Part shown: one piece after another, positions 9,347 to 16,961 of the stretch | Position numbering within the stretch: position 1 is the stretch's first letter | Layout of the letters: each line of letters starts with the position of its first letter | Source of the DNA: Bacillus cabrialesii | GTDB taxonomy: Bacteria; Bacillota; Bacilli; Bacillales; Bacillaceae | NCBI RefSeq assembly: GCF_004124315.2 | Contig: NZ_CP096889.1 | Location: 3,703,001-3,767,000 of the forward strand | DNA: 64,000 nucleotides | Direction: 5' to 3' | Position numbers and translations under genes: made by a program | The notes under the pieces: generated by a model | Seen by the model: the letters and a program-made list of their open reading frames with translations, nothing else | What the model was told of the DNA's origin: nothing | Databases searched by the model: none

Positions 9347-9380
9347 ATGGCGAAGGTTCTCTTGGAATGATCTTCGCCAT
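9347..9380 (-). promoter_or_regulatory. Intercistronic hairpin between atpE and atpF
   Basis: ATGGCGAAG (9347-9355) and CTTCGCCAT (9372-9380) form a perfect nine-base-pair stem with a 16-base loop in the atp transcript. The T-run lies on the wrong side for minus-strand termination, so an RNA processing or stability element protecting the atpE end is more likely. That role is inference. Confidence 0.55.
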
Positions 9381-9406
9381 TTTTAGTTCATATAAGGCTT
9401 TTATGC

Positions 9407-9619
9407 TTAGCCAAAGAACGCTAAGAATGCGATAACGACAGCGATAATAGGAAGGGCTTCAACTAATGCGATACCCATGAACATAAGTGTTCTAAGTTCT
9501 TTACCTGCTTCCGGCTGACGGGCAATCCCCTCTACCGTACGTGAAACAATCAAACCGTTACCAATACCTGCACCAAGTGCGCCTAAACCAATTGCAATCG
9601 CAGCTGCTATTAAATTCAT
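9407..9619 (-). CDS. atpE: ATP synthase Fo subunit c
   Basis: The 70-residue proteolipid of the rotating c-ring. Two transmembrane helices (about residues 3-25 and 46-69) flank the polar loop RQPEAGKE. The proton-binding carboxylate is E54 in ALVEALPI. There is no Q32/S66-type sodium signature, so the ring is probably proton-driven. A strong AGGAGGA site precedes the ATG. It lies 45 bases after atpB; the gap downstream to atpF is unusually long for this operon. Confidence 0.97.
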   Translation of the reverse strand: MNLIAAAIAIGLGALGAGIGNGLIVSRTVEGIARQPEAGKELRTLMFMGIALVEALPIIAVVIAFLAFFG

Positions 9620-9664
9620 GAAAAAGTTCCTCCTTTAAAATGTTATCCGTTTGGATATAATGTT

Positions 9665-10399
9665 TTAATGATCATGACTGATTTTATGAGACATGTACAC
9701 CATCGTCAGCATTGTAAAGATAAACGCTTGGATGGCACCTATAAATAAACTGAATGCTTGCCATGCCAGCATCGGCAGAATGGCGCCGATTGTACCAACA
9801 AGACCGAGAGCCACGCTTTGCGAATAATGGCTTGTCGCTAAACCCGCAAGCAGGCCGAGAAGAATCTCACCGGCGAAGATGTTACCATAAAGACGCAACC
9901 CGAGAGTCAGCGTATTCGCAAACTCTTCGATGATCTTCATCGGGAGCATGAATGGAACAGGTCTTAAATAGTCTTTGGAATATTCCTTGAGCCCTTTCAT
10001 CTTCACACCATAGTAGTGGGTTAAAGCAACAACCATCACGGCTAGCGTTAATGTAATGGCAGGATCGGCTGTCGGAGATTTCCACCAGAGCTCATGTCCG
10101 ATTGTAATAGAGAACGGCAGCCCCAGCATATTCGACACAAATATGTACATCAGCAATGTGACACCAAGTGCCAAGAAGTTAGCCCCTGTTTTCAAATCCA
10201 TTGTACTGCCGATAATATTGCGGACGAAATCCACAACCCATTCCATAAAATTCTGGGCTTTTCCGGGACGGATCGAAAGCGTTCTTGTCGTTAATATAGC
10301 AATCAATAAAACAATCACACTCGCCACAGTAATCATCAGAATGTTTGTCAGATTAAAAGTAAGACCTAGAAATTCAATAGTTCTGTATTCATGATTCAA
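9665..10399 (-). CDS. atpB: ATP synthase Fo subunit a
   Basis: The 244-residue membrane stator that forms the proton half-channels facing the c-ring. Several hydrophobic segments are visible. The essential arginine lies in LGLRLYGNIFAGEILLGLL, and QAFIFTMLTMVYM forms the last helix. It starts MNHEYRTIEFLG. It lies seven bases after atpI, so the two are translationally close. Confidence 0.96.
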   Translation of the reverse strand: MNHEYRTIEFLGLTFNLTNILMITVASVIVLLIAILTTRTLSIRPGKAQNFMEWVVDFVRNIIGSTMDLKTGANFLALGVTLLMYIFVSNMLGLPFSITIGHELWWKSPTADPAITLTLAVMVVALTHYYGVKMKGLKEYSKDYLRPVPFMLPMKIIEEFANTLTLGLRLYGNIFAGEILLGLLAGLATSHYSQSVALGLVGTIGAILPMLAWQAFSLFIGAIQAFIFTMLTMVYMSHKISHDH

Positions 10400-10406
10400 A
10401 GGGTTT

Positions 10407-10790
10407 TCACCTCTCTTCCATTGATGAACGTTTAAGCTGGATAAAGGAATCTATCATAATGACAGGGTATATTGTCATTAATCCAATAATTGTACTTGCC
10501 ATATGAAAATGCTCGGGATTTTTATAGGCTATAGCCGCAGCAAGAATCGCATTGCACCACCGCGCTGCGCTCCCAAGAGATCGTATGGACTTTCCTTTCT
10601 CGACGGCTCTGTCAAAAGCGTTCATCCTCCTGACGAGCAGTAAAAAATTAAACAAACTGAAAACAGTTCCCAGAATAAGGCCTAAAAAAACGGTTTTATA
10701 CGCTGTTAAACCATAACCCAGTACATACACTGCCAAAATGAACAATAGATATTTGCGTTGTCTGCTAAATGTAAGCTTGGGATCGTCCAT
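10407..10790 (-). CDS. atpI: ATP synthase protein I
   Basis: A 127-residue membrane protein with about four transmembrane segments, the first gene of the atp operon. AtpI/UncI proteins assist c-ring assembly and possibly magnesium uptake. It is not part of the final complex. I use the ATG at 10790 (MDDPKLTF); a TTG one codon earlier is equally in frame, and AGGAGA lies seven to ten bases upstream of both. The promoter is about 250 bases upstream. Confidence 0.92.
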   Translation of the reverse strand: MDDPKLTFSRQRKYLLFILAVYVLGYGLTAYKTVFLGLILGTVFSLFNFLLLVRRMNAFDRAVEKGKSIRSLGSAARWCNAILAAAIAYKNPEHFHMASTIIGLMTIYPVIMIDSFIQLKRSSMEER

Positions 10791-11037
10791 CAATTATCTG
10801 TCTCCTGATGAAAAAATAATGTCTAGCTTGGATACGGCAAAAATCAGCGGTTAACCCTAGTAGAAGACCTTTTTTGACCGGCAAAACGGGCCTGTTCGAA
10901 AAAATCATTCATCCGCAAGCCTTGCAGGGATGCTGTTTCATTCGCTTAAATAAATCCTCATAATACGGGTTTTCTGAGAGGATTTACATTGAGGATGAGG
11001 ACTATAATGAAAGCTATGAAAACCTTCTCATAATACC
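10791..11037 (-). other. Long untranslated leader of the atp operon
   Basis: No convincing gene lies between the promoter and atpI. The region holds a perfect stem, AAATCCTC (about 10949-10956) with GAGGATTT (about 10979-10986), which would form in the leader RNA. The leader is nearly 250 nt, long for a housekeeping operon, and has no obvious intrinsic terminator in the minus direction. Confidence 0.5.
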
Positions 11038-11044
11038 CTCGTTT

Positions 11045-11073
11045 AGCATACAATAGCCCCCAACAAGTGTCAA
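11045..11073 (-). promoter_or_regulatory. Sigma-A promoter of the atp operon
   Basis: Minus-strand TTGACA (11068-11073) and TATGCT (11045-11050) with a 17-base spacer: a consensus -35 and a good -10. It is the only strong promoter upstream of atpI. Confidence 0.82.
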
Positions 11074-11174
11074 TCTGTTTAAAGTTAAAAAACTTTTTAT
11101 ACTGTACACCTCCACAGAATGTTCACATTTTCACCTATAATTGTATACAAACTGACCGAATATCAAATAACTGG

Positions 11175-11211
11175 ATAAAAAAAAGAAAACCCTTTGCGGG
11201 GTTTTCTTTTT
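11175..11211 (-). terminator. Terminator after upp
   Basis: AAAAGAAAACCC pairs with GGGGTTTTCTTTT, with T-runs, directly after the upp stop. Confidence 0.9.
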
Positions 11212-11841
11212 TTATTTTGTTCCAAACATACGGTCTCCCGCATCTCCGAGACCTGGAACAATATAACCTTTTTCATTTAGTTTTTCATCAAGTGCCGCGA
11301 TGTAGATATCCACATCCGAATGATGCTTCTGCAATTCTTCCACACCCTCAGGCGCCGCTACAAGGCACATGAAACGAATATTTTTCGCGCCGCGTTTTTT
11401 GAGGCTGTGAATGGCTTCAACAGCGGAACCGCCTGTAGCCAGCATCGGGTCAACCACGATGAATTCACGCTCTTCCACGTCAGAAGGAAGCTTGACATAG
11501 TATTCCACAGGTTTTAAGGTTTCAGGATCACGGTACAGGCCGACATGTCCCACTTTTGCCGCGGGAATCAGCTTTAAAATGCCGTCAACCATTCCTAATC
11601 CCGCTCTGAGGATAGGAACCACTCCGAGTTTTTTCCCTGAGATGACTTTCGATTTTGCAGCCTGAACCGGTGTTTTGATATCCACTTCTTCCAAAGGAAG
11701 ATCGCGGGTAATTTCAAAAGCCATAAGTGTTGCAACTTCGTCTACAAGCTCTCTAAAATCCTTCGTACCTGTATTTTCATTCCGTATATATGTCAGCTTG
11801 TGCTGAATTAAAGGATGATCAAATACATAAACCTTTCCCAT
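11212..11841 (-). CDS. upp: Uracil phosphoribosyltransferase
   Basis: A 209-residue cytoplasmic pyrimidine-salvage enzyme that converts uracil and PRPP to UMP. The PRPP-binding motif VDPMLATGGSAVEAI lies near residues 128-142, and the uracil-binding C-terminal segment YIVPGLGDAGDRMFG is intact. Length fits the family. It is monocistronic: its own terminator follows, and glyA upstream has one too. No attenuator is visible in the short upstream gap. Confidence 0.97.
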   Translation of the reverse strand: MGKVYVFDHPLIQHKLTYIRNENTGTKDFRELVDEVATLMAFEITRDLPLEEVDIKTPVQAAKSKVISGKKLGVVPILRAGLGMVDGILKLIPAAKVGHVGLYRDPETLKPVEYYVKLPSDVEEREFIVVDPMLATGGSAVEAIHSLKKRGAKNIRFMCLVAAPEGVEELQKHHSDVDIYIAALDEKLNEKGYIVPGLGDAGDRMFGTK

Positions 11842-11934
11842 ACTGTGTTTCAGCTCCTTTTTTATTGTCCCATCAACAATTACACACTTCTATTGATTCT
11901 ACAAAAAAAGACATGGAGTTTCAAGAACATCGTC

Positions 11935-11970
11935 AAAAAACCCGCCGGCCATAAGCCGAGCGGGTTTTTT
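11935..11970 (-). terminator. Terminator after glyA
   Basis: AAAAAACCCGC (11935-11945) pairs with GCGGGTTTTTT (11960-11970), T-rich on both sides, just after the glyA stop at 11976. Confidence 0.92.
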
Positions 11971-11975
11971 GGATC

Positions 11976-13223
11976 TTAGTAATCTAATTCTTTATATAAA
12001 GGAAATTTATCGGTCAGAGCAGCTACACGCTGTCTTGCTTCCTCAAGTTTCCCTTCATCTTCGTGGTTTTTCAATGCAAGCGCGATGATGGCACCGACTT
12101 CGTCCAATGCGTCTCCGTCAAAACCGCGGCTAGTCACAGCAGCTGTACCAAGACGGATACCGCTTGTTACGAAAGGTTTTTCCGGATCGTATGGAATCGC
12201 GTTTTTGTTAGACGTAATGCCGATTTCATCAAGCACGTGCTCCGCAACCTTACCTGTCAGTCCGAGAGAACGAAGGTCAACAAGGATCAGGTGGTTGTCA
12301 GTTCCGCCTGAAACGAGCTGGACGCCCTCTTTCGTTAACGCTTCAGCCAAGCGTTTTGCGTTAGAAATGACGTTTTGTGCATATGTTTTGAAATCGTCCT
12401 GCAATACTTCGCCAAATGAAACTGCTTTTGCGGCAATAACGTGCATCAGCGGGCCGCCTTGAATTCCAGGGAAGATCGATTTATCAATTTTCTTGCCGAA
12501 CTCTTCACGGCAAAGGATCATACCGCCGCGAGGACCGCGAAGTGTCTTATGTGTTGTTGTCGTTACAAAATCAGCGTAAGGAACCGGGTTTGGATGAAGG
12601 CCTGCCGCAACAAGTCCTGCGATATGCGCCATATCCACCATGAAGTATGCTCCGACTTCATCAGCAATTTCACGGAATTTCTTAAAGTCGATTGTACGAG
12701 GATACGCACTTGCTCCCGCTACGATTAGCTTAGGCTTATGAGCGAGGGCTTTTTCACGCACGTCATCATAATCAATATATTGAGTTTCTTTATCTACGCC
12801 ATACTCAACAAAGTTATATTGAACACCGCTGAAGTTGACTGGACTTCCGTGTGTTAAATGGCCGCCGTGGGAGAGGTTCATCCCAAGTACAGTATCGCCT
12901 TGCTCCAAAATCGTAAAGTATACTGCCATGTTTGCTTGCGCGCCTGAATGCGGCTGAACGTTTACATATTCCGCTCCAAAGATTTCCTTCGCGCGGTCAC
13001 GGGCGATATCTTCAACGACATCGACGTGCTCACATCCGCCATAGTAGCGTTTGCCCGGATATCCTTCAGCGTATTTATTTGTCAAAACAGATCCTTGTGC
13101 TTCCATAACCGCTTCACTTACAAAGTTCTCAGAAGCAATCAACTCGATCTTAGTCTGTTGGCGTTCACGCTCATTTTTAATGGCGTTAAACACTTGTTCG
13201 TCTTGCGCAGGTAAATGTTTCAT
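11976..13223 (-). CDS. glyA: Serine hydroxymethyltransferase
   Basis: A 415-residue PLP enzyme interconverting serine plus tetrahydrofolate with glycine plus methylene-tetrahydrofolate, the main source of one-carbon units for purines and thymidylate. The PLP lysine is in VTTTTHKTLRGPRGG, and the substrate loop EGYPGKRYYGGCE is intact. Length fits the family. It is flanked by a terminator and preceded by a sigma-A type promoter and PurR boxes, which agrees with repression by PurR of one-carbon supply when purines are plentiful. Confidence 0.97.
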   Translation of the reverse strand: MKHLPAQDEQVFNAIKNERERQQTKIELIASENFVSEAVMEAQGSVLTNKYAEGYPGKRYYGGCEHVDVVEDIARDRAKEIFGAEYVNVQPHSGAQANMAVYFTILEQGDTVLGMNLSHGGHLTHGSPVNFSGVQYNFVEYGVDKETQYIDYDDVREKALAHKPKLIVAGASAYPRTIDFKKFREIADEVGAYFMVDMAHIAGLVAAGLHPNPVPYADFVTTTTHKTLRGPRGGMILCREEFGKKIDKSIFPGIQGGPLMHVIAAKAVSFGEVLQDDFKTYAQNVISNAKRLAEALTKEGVQLVSGGTDNHLILVDLRSLGLTGKVAEHVLDEIGITSNKNAIPYDPEKPFVTSGIRLGTAAVTSRGFDGDALDEVGAIIALALKNHEDEGKLEEARQRVAALTDKFPLYKELDY

Positions 13224-13273
13224 CAGCGAGATCCTCTCCTATCCGTATCCTGTTCTTTGTTTTTACCACCACT

Positions 13274-13303
13274 ATTGTACATGGTTTTTAAGGCCGATGT
13301 AAA
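13274..13303 (-). promoter_or_regulatory. Putative sigma-A promoter of glyA
   Basis: Minus-strand TTTACA (13298-13303) and TACAAT (13274-13279), with an 18-base spacer, lie about 50 bases before the glyA start. Confidence 0.6.
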
Positions 13304-13337
13304 AGATTATTTTTAAAAAATCAAAATTTTTATTGGT

Positions 13338-13382
13338 AAAAACGAATATTGATAACTTAAATTTAAATTAAAGTTCGGAATT
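13338..13382 (-). promoter_or_regulatory. Inverted PurR boxes upstream of glyA
   Basis: Minus-strand AATTCCGAACTTT (13370-13382) is an exact match to the PurBox AWWWCCGAACWWT. Plus-strand AAAAACGAATATT (13338-13350) matches 11 of 13 positions in the opposite orientation. Paired inverted PurBoxes are the known PurR operator layout; the 19-base gap is slightly longer than the usual 16-17. Confidence 0.75.
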
Positions 13383-13399
13383 TATTTTACCGCCACAAA

Positions 13400-13428
13400 A
13401 TAAAAGAAAAGACTGGCCATGCAGTCCT
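13400..13428 (-). terminator. Terminator after ywlG
   Basis: GACTG and CAGTC pair around a short loop, followed by a T-rich tract on the minus strand, immediately after the ywlG stop. The stem is short. Confidence 0.55.
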
Positions 13429-13429
13429 T

Positions 13430-13972
13430 TCATTCACACCCATAAACCGCCCGCACTCCGCCGATCAGTTTCGGCCGCGTACGCGCTAATGTCACATGTG
13501 CTGAACCGAGGTTGTTTTGAGAGACGCGTACAGGGACAGCCACCGGCTTCAAATGCATGCCGATAAACGTATCGCCTATGTCTATTCCGGCGTCAGCCTG
13601 AATGGTTTCGACAAGAACGGGAGACTTCATCTGCTTAAACGCATAAGAAGCCATCGCCCCGCCCGCTGTTGGAACGGGTAAGGCAGAAACGGTCGGAAGT
13701 CTGAATAGCTTAGCCGTTTCTTCCTCTATGACAAGCGCTCTGTTCAAATGCTCGCAGCATTGAAAAGCGAGATGGATTCCCGTTTTCTCTTTAAGCTCGG
13801 CAAGTCCGCTATAGATGCTTTTCGCGATGTCTACACTGCCCGATGTTCCGATGCGGCTTCCGGCTACTTCGCTTGTGCTGCACCCAAGGACAAAGAGCTG
13901 GTCTTGCTTCAATCCCGCTTGTTCTTGAAATTCAGACAGCATCGTACTCCACGTTTGTTTGATCTCATTCAT
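13430..13972 (-). CDS. ywlG: YwlG, UPF0340 family protein
   Basis: A 180-residue cytoplasmic protein of the UPF0340 family (YwlG type). A glycine-rich stretch (FVLGCSTSEVAGSRIGTSGSVDIA, residues about 28-51) and AFQCCEHLNRALV are the conserved parts. No membrane segment is visible. It follows rpiB by 12 bases, so the two are probably cotranscribed. The family has no settled function; proximity to rpiB and the arginine phosphatase ywlE gives no clear assignment. Confidence 0.87.
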   Translation of the reverse strand: MNEIKQTWSTMLSEFQEQAGLKQDQLFVLGCSTSEVAGSRIGTSGSVDIAKSIYSGLAELKEKTGIHLAFQCCEHLNRALVIEEETAKLFRLPTVSALPVPTAGGAMASYAFKQMKSPVLVETIQADAGIDIGDTFIGMHLKPVAVPVRVSQNNLGSAHVTLARTRPKLIGGVRAVYGCE

Positions 13973-13984
13973 TGAACTGCACCC

Positions 13985-14434
13985 CTACAGGTTTTTCTCT
14001 TCATAATCTGAGATTTTGCCAATACGGGTTTGATGTCTTCCGCCGGTAAACTCAGTAGTCAGCCAGATTTTCGCGATTTCCCGCGCCAAACCGGGGCCGA
14101 TCACCCGCTCACCCATCGCGAGGATGTTTGTGTCATTATGCTCTCTCGTCGCTTTTGCGCTGAATGTATCGTGCGCCAGCGCGCAGCGGATGCCTTTGAC
14201 TTTATTAGCGGAAATGCTCATGCCGATGCCTGTCCCGCAAATTAAAATGCCTCTGTCAACTTCGCCGCTTACCACTTTTTCGGCCACCGGAAAAGCATAA
14301 TCCGGATAATCGACAGATCCGCTGCCGCAGTCACAGCCCATATCAATATATTCAATTTGCAATTCGTCCATTAACTCTTTGATTTCATTTCGAATGTGAA
14401 CGCCGCCATGATCCGATGCTATGGCTACTTTCAT
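13985..14434 (-). CDS. rpiB: Ribose-5-phosphate isomerase B (RpiB/LacAB family)
   Basis: A 149-residue enzyme (YwlF) expected to interconvert ribose 5-phosphate and ribulose 5-phosphate. It shows the family start MKVAIASDHGG, the phosphate-binding GSVDYPDYA and the active-site segment GILICGTGIGMSISANK. I use the ATG at 14434, preceded by GGGAGGAAAAGCTG; upstream in-frame starts lack ribosome sites and would add 27 non-family residues. It lies upstream of ywlG and downstream of ywlE. Confidence 0.92.
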   Translation of the reverse strand: MKVAIASDHGGVHIRNEIKELMDELQIEYIDMGCDCGSGSVDYPDYAFPVAEKVVSGEVDRGILICGTGIGMSISANKVKGIRCALAHDTFSAKATREHNDTNILAMGERVIGPGLAREIAKIWLTTEFTGGRHQTRIGKISDYEEKNL

Positions 14435-14590
14435 CAGCTTTTCCTCCCAGCGTGTGTGATGCGGCCCGCCCGCTATGTTGACCGCGCAGCCTGTCCGCTC
14501 TTTCATCCACACCATATGATGTGCTTTTCACTATATTCTACTCCTTCACGCAGGATTTGCAAATGACCTGTTTGCAGATTTTCTGACAAC

Positions 14591-15043
14591 TTATCTGCCG
14601 TCTTTTTTCAGCTGTTTTGCCAGCTGCCGAAGAAGCTCTTCAAGCTCATCTCTTGTTTGTTTATAGATGTCAATTGAGCCGCCGAACGGATCGATGACAT
14701 CCCCACGGCTGCCTGTGACATATTCTTTTAACGTAAACACTTTATCACGATAACGTCCAAATTGGCTGGCAATGATCTGTTTGTGCTGATGAGTCATAGC
14801 GAGAACCAAATCAGCCGATTCCATATGCTCTTCAGTTAGCGGAGAAGACACATGATTCAGAGCAATGTGTTTTTCAAACAGCGCTTCGACAGCATGAGGC
14901 GTCGCTTTCCCATTGGGCGAAGCAAACACGCCTGCCGAGCGGACGCTGACATTCAGCCCTTCCGTTTCCGCAATTGATTTAAAAAGCGCCTCAGCCATCG
15001 GGCTGCGGCACGTATTTCCAGTACAGACAAAAATAATATTCAT
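14591..15043 (-). CDS. ywlE: Protein-arginine phosphatase YwlE
   Basis: A 150-residue low-molecular-weight phosphatase. The CX5R loop is C7-TGNTC-R13, the general acid is D118 in DPFGG, and T11, the residue that favours phospho-arginine over phospho-tyrosine in B. subtilis YwlE, is present. It reverses McsB protein-arginine phosphorylation and so opposes ClpCP targeting. The ATG at 15043 follows AAGGGGTGA; an in-frame GTG three codons earlier overlaps that site. Confidence 0.93.
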   Translation of the reverse strand: MNIIFVCTGNTCRSPMAEALFKSIAETEGLNVSVRSAGVFASPNGKATPHAVEALFEKHIALNHVSSPLTEEHMESADLVLAMTHQHKQIIASQFGRYRDKVFTLKEYVTGSRGDVIDPFGGSIDIYKQTRDELEELLRQLAKQLKKDGR

Positions 15044-15080
15044 GTCAGTCACCCCTTATTTTTCTCTATTATATATGAAG

Positions 15081-15110
15081 AAAAAAGAAACGGCGACTTC
15101 GTTTCTTTTA
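15081..15110 (-). terminator. Terminator after mntP
   Basis: AAAAGAAACG pairs with CGTTTCTTTT around a seven-base loop. A six-base T-run follows in the minus direction, nine bases past the mntP stop. Confidence 0.85.
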
Positions 15111-15118
15111 TTGGTATA

Positions 15119-15676
15119 TTAAATTGGCAAAAGCAGCTTTAGGCCGAATGCGATTAATATGATGCCCCCGAGCGCTTCGCTGTATGTGCCAAGCCATGAC
15201 TGCACTTGTTTTCCGATCAGCAGGCCAAGCCATGTCAGCATCATGCTGAACAGCCCGAACAAAGTAATTGTGAGGAGCGGATGCGAGCCGTATATTCCCA
15301 AGCTCAAGCCGACGGAGAAGCTGTCAAGGCTGACGCCGACGGCAAACAGCAATAAGCCCGGCCCTGCCGGCGACATGAATCGTTCTTCAGACTGTTTAAA
15401 TGAAGCCATAAGCATTTGAATCCCAAGAACAAAAAGCAGCGAACCTCCGATATAAACCGCTAACACGCCGAGGAGCCCTGACAGCATGTTACCGGCCGCC
15501 ATCCCCCCGAGAGGCATGATGACGTGAAAGAGGCCGATGATGAAACCAATATAGAATATCTGCTTTTTTCTGAGTTTTATCATGCCCATTCCGAGACCGA
15601 CAGAAAAAGCATCCATCCCTAAAGCAAACGCCATGATGCTTAATGTCATCAGTTCGCCTATAAACAAATCCGACAT
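15119..15676 (-). CDS. mntP: Manganese efflux pump MntP (YwlD)
   Basis: A 185-residue membrane protein with six predicted segments in two repeats, each bearing a conserved Asp: GMDAFSVGLGMG near residue 20 and SLDSFSVGLSLG near residue 117. This is the MntP (formerly YebN/DUF204) family, which exports manganese across the cytoplasmic membrane. The ATG at 15676 follows GGGGG with an eight-base spacer. That ribosome site lies inside a long hairpin described separately, so translation may be controlled by RNA folding. It lies between ywlC and ywlE. Confidence 0.9.
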   Translation of the reverse strand: MSDLFIGELMTLSIMAFALGMDAFSVGLGMGMIKLRKKQIFYIGFIIGLFHVIMPLGGMAAGNMLSGLLGVLAVYIGGSLLFVLGIQMLMASFKQSEERFMSPAGPGLLLFAVGVSLDSFSVGLSLGIYGSHPLLTITLFGLFSMMLTWLGLLIGKQVQSWLGTYSEALGGIILIAFGLKLLLPI

Positions 15677-15684
15677 ACATAAAT

Positions 15685-15737
15685 AACCCCCTTGGACACG
15701 CCCCGCTTTTTTAGCCTATGCGTGTCCAAAAAGGGTT
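15685..15737 (-). promoter_or_regulatory. Hairpin sequestering the mntP ribosome-binding site
   Basis: Arm 15685-15700 (AACCCCCTTGGACACG) and arm 15721-15737 (CGTGTCCAAAAAGGGTT) pair over about 16 base pairs with one bulge and two G-U pairs. In the mRNA the 3' arm contains the AAGGGGGTT ribosome site of mntP, eight bases from the ATG. There is no T-run after it, so it does not look like a terminator of ywlC. Confidence 0.6.
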
Positions 15738-15754
15738 AGAACGTCTGACTGTGT

Positions 15755-16795
15755 TCAGCGAATCACTCTTCCCCCGGCGGCTTTCATCAGCCTGTTCATA
15801 ATGGCCAGGCCGACACCCGTGTCCGGAAAGGATTCCGCGATAATAAAATCCACCTTCTTCTCATCAAAGCTGCGTAACGCATCATACAGCCCTGCCGCGA
15901 CCGTCTCAAGCTGAGCCCGTTTTCCGCAGCTTTTCACATAATCAGCGGAATAAACGCCCGCGTTTTCTTCTGTCGTCAGGACACCGACCCGTCTTCCGCC
16001 CTGTTGATATTCTTGAATGAGGTGCTGAATGCGCTCTGGGCTGCCTTCGCAAATGGCAAGCGGCGCTGTCGGTGCATAATGTGTATATTTCATCCCTGGA
16101 GAAATCGGCTTCTCATTTTGATCGCTGAGCCCTTTATCCACAAGGATCGGTCCGATCTCAGCTTCAATTTGTTCTTTCGTAATGCCGCCCGGGCGGAGGA
16201 GAACAGGAATGTCGCCCGCACATGAAAGGACCGTTGATTCGACCCCAATTCCAGTAGGGCCTCCGTCCATAATTCCGGCTATGCGGCCATCCAAGTCGTA
16301 TGCTACATGTTCCGCCTTTGTCGGACTTGGCTTGCCTGATAGATTGGCGCTCGGTGCCGCAATCGGCAAACCAGACTCGCGAATCAATGCGAGGGCAAGC
16401 GGATGATCCGGCATCCTAATGGCAACCGTTTCAAGCCCTGCCGTTACACGAGGTGAGAGCGCACCAGGTTTGCAAGGCAGAATGAGCGTAAGGGCACCCG
16501 GCCAAAACCGCTTCATCAATGTTTTTGCCTTTTCAGGCGCCGAACCCGTTAAACCGTCAAGCTGGCTGATATCCGCAATGTGGACAATCAAAGGATTATC
16601 GCTCGGACGCCCTTTCGCCTCGTATATCTTTTTGACGGCATCTGTGTTTTTCGCGTTTGCGCCGAGGCCGTATACCGTTTCTGTCGGGAACGCAACGACT
16701 TCATTTTCCCGGAGCAAAGCGGCTGCTTGTGCAATTTGTGGATCATTTGTGGATAACTCGCCAGTTACATCCACAAACCATCTTTTCGTTTTCAT
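15755..16795 (-). CDS. ywlC: Threonylcarbamoyl-AMP synthase (Sua5/YrdC family)
   Basis: A 346-residue enzyme that makes threonylcarbamoyl-AMP from threonine, bicarbonate and ATP for the t6A37 modification of ANN-decoding tRNAs. The N-terminal YrdC domain (residues about 10-200) contains VVAFPTETVYGLGANA, KGRPSDNPLIVHI and the SANLSG motif. A C-terminal Sua5 domain follows after SPGMKYTHYAP. Start chosen at the ATG at 16795 (MKTKRWF), downstream of AAGGAG with a 12-base spacer; an upstream GTG overlaps the ribosome site. Its 5' end carries DnaA-box-like sequences. Confidence 0.94.
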   Translation of the reverse strand: MKTKRWFVDVTGELSTNDPQIAQAAALLRENEVVAFPTETVYGLGANAKNTDAVKKIYEAKGRPSDNPLIVHIADISQLDGLTGSAPEKAKTLMKRFWPGALTLILPCKPGALSPRVTAGLETVAIRMPDHPLALALIRESGLPIAAPSANLSGKPSPTKAEHVAYDLDGRIAGIMDGGPTGIGVESTVLSCAGDIPVLLRPGGITKEQIEAEIGPILVDKGLSDQNEKPISPGMKYTHYAPTAPLAICEGSPERIQHLIQEYQQGGRRVGVLTTEENAGVYSADYVKSCGKRAQLETVAAGLYDALRSFDEKKVDFIIAESFPDTGVGLAIMNRLMKAAGGRVIR

Positions 16796-16961
16796 TTTTT
16801 GACCAAACTCCTTATTCACAACAATAAAACGACTGTTTTACGCGTGTAATCCTTTTGAAAGTATAAAAGATGTCCTGTAATAAAACAAGCGTTATCCACA
16901 AATTGTGGACAACGCTAATGAGGAAGTGGATAAGTATGTGTATAAATCCTACTTATCCAGA
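16748..16961. promoter_or_regulatory. DnaA-box cluster around the ywlC-ywlB gap
   Basis: Perfect DnaA boxes occur at 16892-16900 (TTATCCACA) and 16748-16756 (reverse). One-mismatch boxes lie at 16812-16820, 16904-16912, 16925-16933, 16937-16945 and 16953-16961, and a weaker one at 16767-16775. Eight boxes in 214 bases is far above chance. I recall that the B. subtilis ywlC-ywlB gap is one of the DnaA-box clusters reported to restrain replication initiation. The central pair also forms an AGCGTT...AACGCT stem. Confidence 0.85.

Noticed and set aside
10855..10910. Possible terminator in the atp leader (CCGG...CCGG-like stem with a run of T)
   Set aside because: The T-run is on the plus strand, the wrong side for the minus-strand operon, and the stem is only three to four base pairs.
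15685..15737. Reading the mntP hairpin as the terminator of ywlC
   Set aside because: No T-run follows on the minus strand, and the stem includes the mntP ribosome site, so a regulatory reading fits better.
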